DNA from: JALRAP01 sp046302815
GTDB taxonomy: Bacteria; Bacteroidota; Bacteroidia; AKYH767-A; OLB10
DNA length: 16,050 nucleotides
NCBI GenBank assembly: GCA_046302815.1
Contig: JBKCHO010000045.1
Coordinates: forward strand, 1-16,050
Direction: 5' to 3'
Below the pieces are notes generated by a model, which searched no databases, had not been told where the DNA came from, and saw only the letters and a list, made by a program, of their open reading frames with translations. The translations under genes and the position numbers were made by a program. Position 1 is the stretch's first letter. Every line of letters starts with the position of its first letter. Positions 15,755 to 16,050 of this stretch are shown here, piece after piece.

Positions 15755-16050
15755 ATGACAACAAATCGTACAGCCATATTCCCGGGTAGCTTTGATCCCA
15801 TCACCATCGGCCATGTCGACCTTGTCCATCGTTCGCTTAATGTGTTCGACAAAGTAATCGTAGGCGTTGGCACCAACTCAGAAAAAAAATACCTTTTCGA
15901 TGCTAGCAAGCGGCTGGAAATGGTTATTAAATCCTTCGATGGAAACCCCAAGGTATCTGTGATGGCATATGATGGTCTTACTGTTGACTTTTGCGAAAAG
16001 CACCAGGCGGGATTTATTCTTAGAGGGATTAGAAACGCATCAGATTACGA
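15755..16050 (+). CDS. coaD: Phosphopantetheine adenylyltransferase, N-terminal part (3' end outside window)
   Basis: CoaD makes dephospho-CoA from 4'-phosphopantetheine and ATP, the step before last in CoA synthesis. The visible 98 residues start MTTNRTAIFPGSFDPITIGH, where the nucleotidyltransferase motif ends in Gly19-His20, and include ILRGIRNASDYE near the window end, which contains the family's phosphate-binding Arg residues. The full enzyme is usually near 160 residues, so about 60 residues lie beyond the window. The ATG at 15755 follows the rsmD stop by 12 bases, in the common rsmD-coaD order. No promoter is seen in that gap, so it is read as the third gene of the DUF3822-rsmD-coaD operon. 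Confidence 0.96.
   Translation, partial: MTTNRTAIFPGSFDPITIGHVDLVHRSLNVFDKVIVGVGTNSEKKYLFDASKRLEMVIKSFDGNPKVSVMAYDGLTVDFCEKHQAGFILRGIRNASDY

Noticed and set aside
1..16050. CRISPR arrays, insertion sequences, integrase, phage or toxin-antitoxin genes
   Set aside because: No spaced direct repeats, terminal inverted repeats, transposase or integrase-like motifs or paired small toxin/antitoxin frames were seen on either strand.

Overview
This window looks like an ordinary stretch of chromosome from a member of the Bacteroidota. I base that on the gene set (a DUF3822-like gene next to rsmD and coaD, a bacterial GH3 protein joined to a LysE transporter, a FemAB/BioF2-like acetyltransferase), on start codons without clear Shine-Dalgarno sequences, and on repeated exact matches to the Bacteroidota promoter -7 element TAnnTTTG. 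The genus cannot be told from sequence reading alone. I see no CRISPR array, insertion sequence, phage gene or integrase.

Layout. 1-1868 (+) is the C-terminal half of smc, cut by the window edge. 1870-5342 (-) is a four-gene cluster read right to left: FemAB/GNAT-like acetyltransferase, redoxin-like lipoprotein, a cytochrome c fused to a PHM-type copper monooxygenase, and a tiny very basic exported protein. The last three are tied together by two ATGA start/stop overlaps. A YkgJ-like cysteine-cluster gene (5422-5916, -) faces dnaX (6041-7855, +) across a divergent promoter region. Then come icd (7905-9173, +), a GH3-LysE fused reading frame (9251-11428, +), a tRNA-Val(GAC) gene with its own promoter and terminator, a small lipoprotein gene (11551-12096, -), a short PlsC-type acyltransferase (12197-12742, +) ending tail-to-tail over a RecD/Dda-like helicase (12728-14152, -), and a DUF3822-like gene, rsmD and the start of coaD (14325-16050, +).

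How the genes work together. Most are housekeeping: chromosome segregation (smc), replication clamp loading (dnaX), TCA cycle (icd), rRNA methylation (rsmD), CoA synthesis (coaD), phospholipid acylation (plsC-like). The accessory interest lies in three places. The copper monooxygenase/cytochrome c/redoxin cluster keeps all six copper ligands, the heme motif and a thioredoxin-like CxxC, and looks like an uncharacterised envelope redox system. dnaX carries an in-phase A AAA AAG slippery heptamer followed closely by a -1 stop, which would give a gamma-like 425-residue product. The GH3-LysE frame could be a true fusion or two ATGA-overlapping genes joined by a one-base change.

No gap between genes exceeds about 175 bases; the longest (14153-14324) holds one candidate promoter and nothing else I can support.
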